Shown: piece by piece, positions 61,864-64,000 of the stretch
How positions within the stretch are numbered: the stretch's first letter is position 1
How the letters are laid out: each line of letters starts with the position of its first letter
Assembly: GCF_002101965.1 (NCBI RefSeq)
Contig: NZ_LQQA01000009.1
Span: 211,578 to 275,577, forward strand
DNA length: 64,000 nt
Direction: 5' to 3'
Source: Mycolicibacterium wolinskyi
Lineage (GTDB): Bacteria > Actinomycetota > Actinomycetes > Mycobacteriales > Mycobacteriaceae
Notes under the pieces: model-generated
Seen by the model: only the letters and a program-made list of their open reading frames with translations
The model's database searches: none
Told to the model about the DNA's origin: nothing
Translations under genes and position numbers: made by a program

Positions 61864-63354
61864 ATGCACGAGGATTTCGACCGCTGTTACCGCGCCGTCC
61901 AGTCGAAGGACGCGCGGTTCGACGGCTGGTTTGTGACCGCCGTGCTCACCACCGGCATCTACTGCCGGCCCAGCTGCCCGGTACGGCCGCCGTTCGCGAA
62001 GAACATGCGGTTCTATCCGACGGCCGCGGCCGCGCAGGCGGCGGGTTTCCGGGCCTGCAAGCGATGCCGACCCGACGCATCGCCTGGATCTCCCGAATGG
62101 AATATGCGCGGCGATGTCGTCGCCCGGTGCATGCGCCTGATCGCCGACGGCACGGTCGACCGCGAAGGCGTCACCGGCCTGGCCGCCCGGGTGGGATACA
62201 CCACCCGCCAGCTGCAGCGGATCTTGCAGGCCGAGCTGGGTGCCAACCCGCTCGCGCTGGCCCGGGCCCAGCGCAGCCAAACCGCGCGCGTGTTGATCGA
62301 GACCACCGAATTGCCGTTCAGCGACGTGGCTTTCGCCGCGGGCTTCGCCTCGATCCGCCAGTTCAACGACACCATCCGAGCTGTGTGCGATATGACGCCG
62401 TCAGAGCTGCGTCGCCGCGCGCGAACCCGGATCGCCATGGACGACGCCGCGTCCCCGGGCATGCTGTCGCTGCGGTTGCCGGTTCGTAGCCCGTTCGCTT
62501 ACGAAGGCCTGTTCGGTCATTTGGCTGCCAGCGCCGTGCCCGGCGTAGAGGAGGTCCGCGACGGTATCTACCGCCGCACGTTGCGCCTACCCCACGGCAA
62601 CGGCATCGTCGGGCTGGAGCCGCAGCCCGACCATGTCCGCTGCCAGCTCGTGCTCGACGACTTTCGCGATTTGTCTGCCGCGATCGCGCGCTGCCGGCGG
62701 CTGCTCGACCTGGATGCCGACCCCGAAGCCGTCGTCGACGCGCTCGGAGCCGACACCGATCTCAGCGCCGTGGTCGCCAAGGCGCCAGGGCAACGTATCC
62801 CGCGGACCGTCGACGAAGCCGAGCTCGCCCTTCGGGTCGTGATCGGTCAGCAGGTATCGATCAAAGCCGCCCGCACTCACGCTGGGCGGCTGGCCGCCGC
62901 CTACGGGTCTGCCGTCCGCGATGAACAGGGCGGCCTGACGCACGTATTTCCCAGCGTCGCGGATCTGGCCGAGGTCGACCCGAGTCACCTGGCGATGCCG
63001 GAGTCGCGGAAGCGGACGGTTCGCGCCATGGTGAGCGCGCTGGCCGAGGACGCACTCGTCCTCGATCCGGGATGCGACTGGCATCGTGCGCGCGAACAGC
63101 TTCTGGCATTACCGGGTGTGGGCCCGTGGACCGCGGAAGTGATCGCCCTGCGCGGGTTGGGTGACCCCGACGCCTTCCCGGCGACCGATCTCGGGGTCAA
63201 GCTGGCCGCGGAACAGCTTGGCCTGCCGACCGAACCTGGCGCATTGATCGCGCACAGCACCCGGTGGCGGCCGTGGCGCGCATACGCCACGCAACACCTG
63301 TGGACGACGCTGGACCACGCGGTCAACCACTGGCCACCGAATGCGAACCGGTAG
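61864..63354 (+). CDS. alkA: Ada-AlkA fusion: methylphosphotriester-sensing HTH with DNA-3-methyladenine glycosylase II
   Basis: A 496-residue protein. Residues 1-85 form the zinc-bound methyl-accepting Ada domain (TGIYCRPSCPV and FRACKRCRPDA supply the four cysteines). Residues about 90-185 hold an AraC-type HTH (GYTTRQLQRILQ; FASIRQFNDTIRAV). Residues about 200-496 are the AlkA glycosylase with HhH-GPD (LALPGVGPWTAEVIALRGL, then catalytic Asp in FPATDLGVK). It both senses alkylation and excises damaged bases. Start ATG 61864, homologous to Rv1317c. It is 10 nt from ogt. Confidence 0.95.
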   Translation: MHEDFDRCYRAVQSKDARFDGWFVTAVLTTGIYCRPSCPVRPPFAKNMRFYPTAAAAQAAGFRACKRCRPDASPGSPEWNMRGDVVARCMRLIADGTVDREGVTGLAARVGYTTRQLQRILQAELGANPLALARAQRSQTARVLIETTELPFSDVAFAAGFASIRQFNDTIRAVCDMTPSELRRRARTRIAMDDAASPGMLSLRLPVRSPFAYEGLFGHLAASAVPGVEEVRDGIYRRTLRLPHGNGIVGLEPQPDHVRCQLVLDDFRDLSAAIARCRRLLDLDADPEAVVDALGADTDLSAVVAKAPGQRIPRTVDEAELALRVVIGQQVSIKAARTHAGRLAAAYGSAVRDEQGGLTHVFPSVADLAEVDPSHLAMPESRKRTVRAMVSALAEDALVLDPGCDWHRAREQLLALPGVGPWTAEVIALRGLGDPDAFPATDLGVKLAAEQLGLPTEPGALIAHSTRWRPWRAYATQHLWTTLDHAVNHWPPNANR

Positions 63355-63364
63355 AAGGAGAATG

Positions 63365-63862
63365 ATGACAACGATGCAGTACCGCACGGTGGACAGCCCA
63401 GTCGGACCGTTGACCTTGGCCGGCCGGGACGGACGGTTGATGCACCTGCGAATGGTCGATCAAACCTACGAACCCAGCCGCGACGGCTGGGCACCCGACA
63501 AGTCCGCTTTTCCCGAGGTGGTCGAACAGTTAGCCGCCTACTTCGCTGGCGAACGGACGAAATTCGTCCTCGAGCTCGAAATGCTCGGGACGCCATTTCA
63601 GCGCCGGGTCTGGAATGCGCTGCAGAGCATTCCTTACGGCGAGACGTGTACCTATGGCGATATCGCACGCGAAATTGGATCGCCCGGGGCATTTCGGGCA
63701 GTCGGCTTGGCCAACGGTCATAATCCGATCGGCATAATCGTGCCCTGCCATCGAGTCATCGGCGCGAACGGCAGTCTCACCGGTTACGGCGGCGGCCTGG
63801 AGCGCAAAAGAGCATTACTGGAATTGGAGAGAAGCCGCATGAGGCCGGCGCTCTTCAACTGA
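63365..63862 (+). CDS. ogt: Methylated-DNA-protein cysteine methyltransferase
   Basis: A 165-residue suicide DNA-repair protein. The active cysteine is in IIVPCHRVIGANGSLTGYGGG, and the arginine finger helix is AFRAVGLANGHNP. It removes methyl groups from O6-methylguanine. ATGs at 63362, 63365 and 63374 are in frame; 63365 is spaced best from AAGGAG. It forms an adaptive-response-like operon with ada-alkA and faces the convergent end of the rRNA operon. Confidence 0.95.
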   Translation: MTTMQYRTVDSPVGPLTLAGRDGRLMHLRMVDQTYEPSRDGWAPDKSAFPEVVEQLAAYFAGERTKFVLELEMLGTPFQRRVWNALQSIPYGETCTYGDIAREIGSPGAFRAVGLANGHNPIGIIVPCHRVIGANGSLTGYGGGLERKRALLELERSRMRPALFN

Positions 63863-63884
63863 AAACGCGTTGAGCGCACAAATG

Positions 63885-63918
63885 CCTGAGCCCCCCAATC
63901 GGAATTGGGGGGCTCAGG
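63885..63918. terminator. Terminator of the rRNA operon
   Basis: A perfect 15-bp stem (CCTGAGCCCCCCAAT / ATTGGGGGGCTCAGG) with loop CGGA lies 9 nt beyond the 3' end of the 5S gene. On the minus strand it is followed by CATTTGTG. It also faces the end of ogt, 22 nt away, and probably terminates both. Confidence 0.85.
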
Positions 63919-63927
63919 TCTAATTTG

Positions 63928-64000
63928 TGTTCGGCGGTGTCCTACTTTTCCACCCGTGTGGGTAGTATCATCGGCGCTGGCAGGCTTAGCTTCCGGGTTC
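63928..64000 (-). rRNA. rrf: 5S ribosomal RNA, 3' part (cut by window edge)
   Basis: The minus strand reads GAACCCGGAAGCTAAGCCTG ... GGGTGGAAAAGTAGGACACC, then GCCGAACA, the 3' two-thirds of mycobacterial 5S rRNA. The 5' part, 23S and 16S must lie to the right of the window. In M. tuberculosis the rrn operon downstream of murA ends next to ogt (Rv1316c), which is the same arrangement. Confidence 0.95.

Overview
The window is chromosomal DNA of a fast-growing, high-GC mycobacterium, most like Mycolicibacterium smegmatis or a close relative. The evidence is gene content and order. The right half carries, in inverted orientation, the block known from M. tuberculosis as Rv1315-Rv1343c: lprD, rdgB, rph, a cAMP phosphodiesterase-like MBL protein, murI, rhomboid, cysM-cysO-mec, clpS, pncB, dinG, glgP, glgE, glgB, a thioredoxin-like protein, fadA4, methylmalonyl-CoA epimerase, nucS, a class III cyclase, ada-alkA, ogt and the end of a ribosomal RNA operon. 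No insertion sequence, prophage or CRISPR array is visible.

Positions 1-31836 are mainly accessory metabolism. (i) 1-11034 is a set of divergent operons for CoA-thioester catabolism: two acyl-CoA dehydrogenase subunits, two acyl-CoA ligases, a ferredoxin, a class III CoA-transferase, an F420-type (LLM) oxidoreductase, a two-subunit B12-dependent acyl-CoA mutase, an SDR, a small unknown protein and an MHS-type transporter. Its promoters carry related palindromic elements with a GAGAATG core. (ii) 11012-12939 is an HTH-cupin regulator divergent from an MFS transporter, with two CTATAG-centred palindromes between them. (iii) 12942-20783 is a second catabolic locus: SDR, split transketolase, MHS transporter, beta-hydroxyacid dehydrogenase, FCD-GntR regulator, a hydroxyacid dehydrogenase fused to a carboxymuconolactone decarboxylase-like domain, and a TetR regulator. 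(iv) 20804-25473 pairs a P450-phosphotransferase operon with a transporter-LacI operon; both promoters carry the same LacI-type operator. (v) 25640-26807 is ahpCD with a 19-bp perfect palindrome in the promoter. (vi) 27044-31836 holds an LpqM-like lipoprotein, a DUF4333 membrane protein, a fatty acyl-AMP ligase and a potassium channel.

A tRNA-Leu(UAG) gene and an HTH-LAGLIDADG protein (31888-32805) separate this from the conserved half. There the cysteine pathway (cysM/cysO/mec), protein turnover (clpS, rhomboid), NAD salvage (pncB), glycogen/maltosyl-phosphate glucan metabolism (glgP/glgE/glgB), propionyl/methylmalonyl metabolism (epimerase) and DNA repair (dinG, nucS, ada-alkA, ogt) are tightly packed, often with 1-4 nt overlaps. 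Relative to the M. tuberculosis order, extra genes lie between dinG and glgP (an LpqM-like lipoprotein, an MspA-type porin, a Vgb-type lyase) and between the cyclase and alkA (a glutaminase-STAS protein). The right edge cuts through a minus-strand 5S rRNA gene, preceded by a 15-bp-stem terminator that separates it from ogt.

Most genes are identified by family motifs read from the translation. Specific substrates of the left-half pathways are not determinable from sequence alone.
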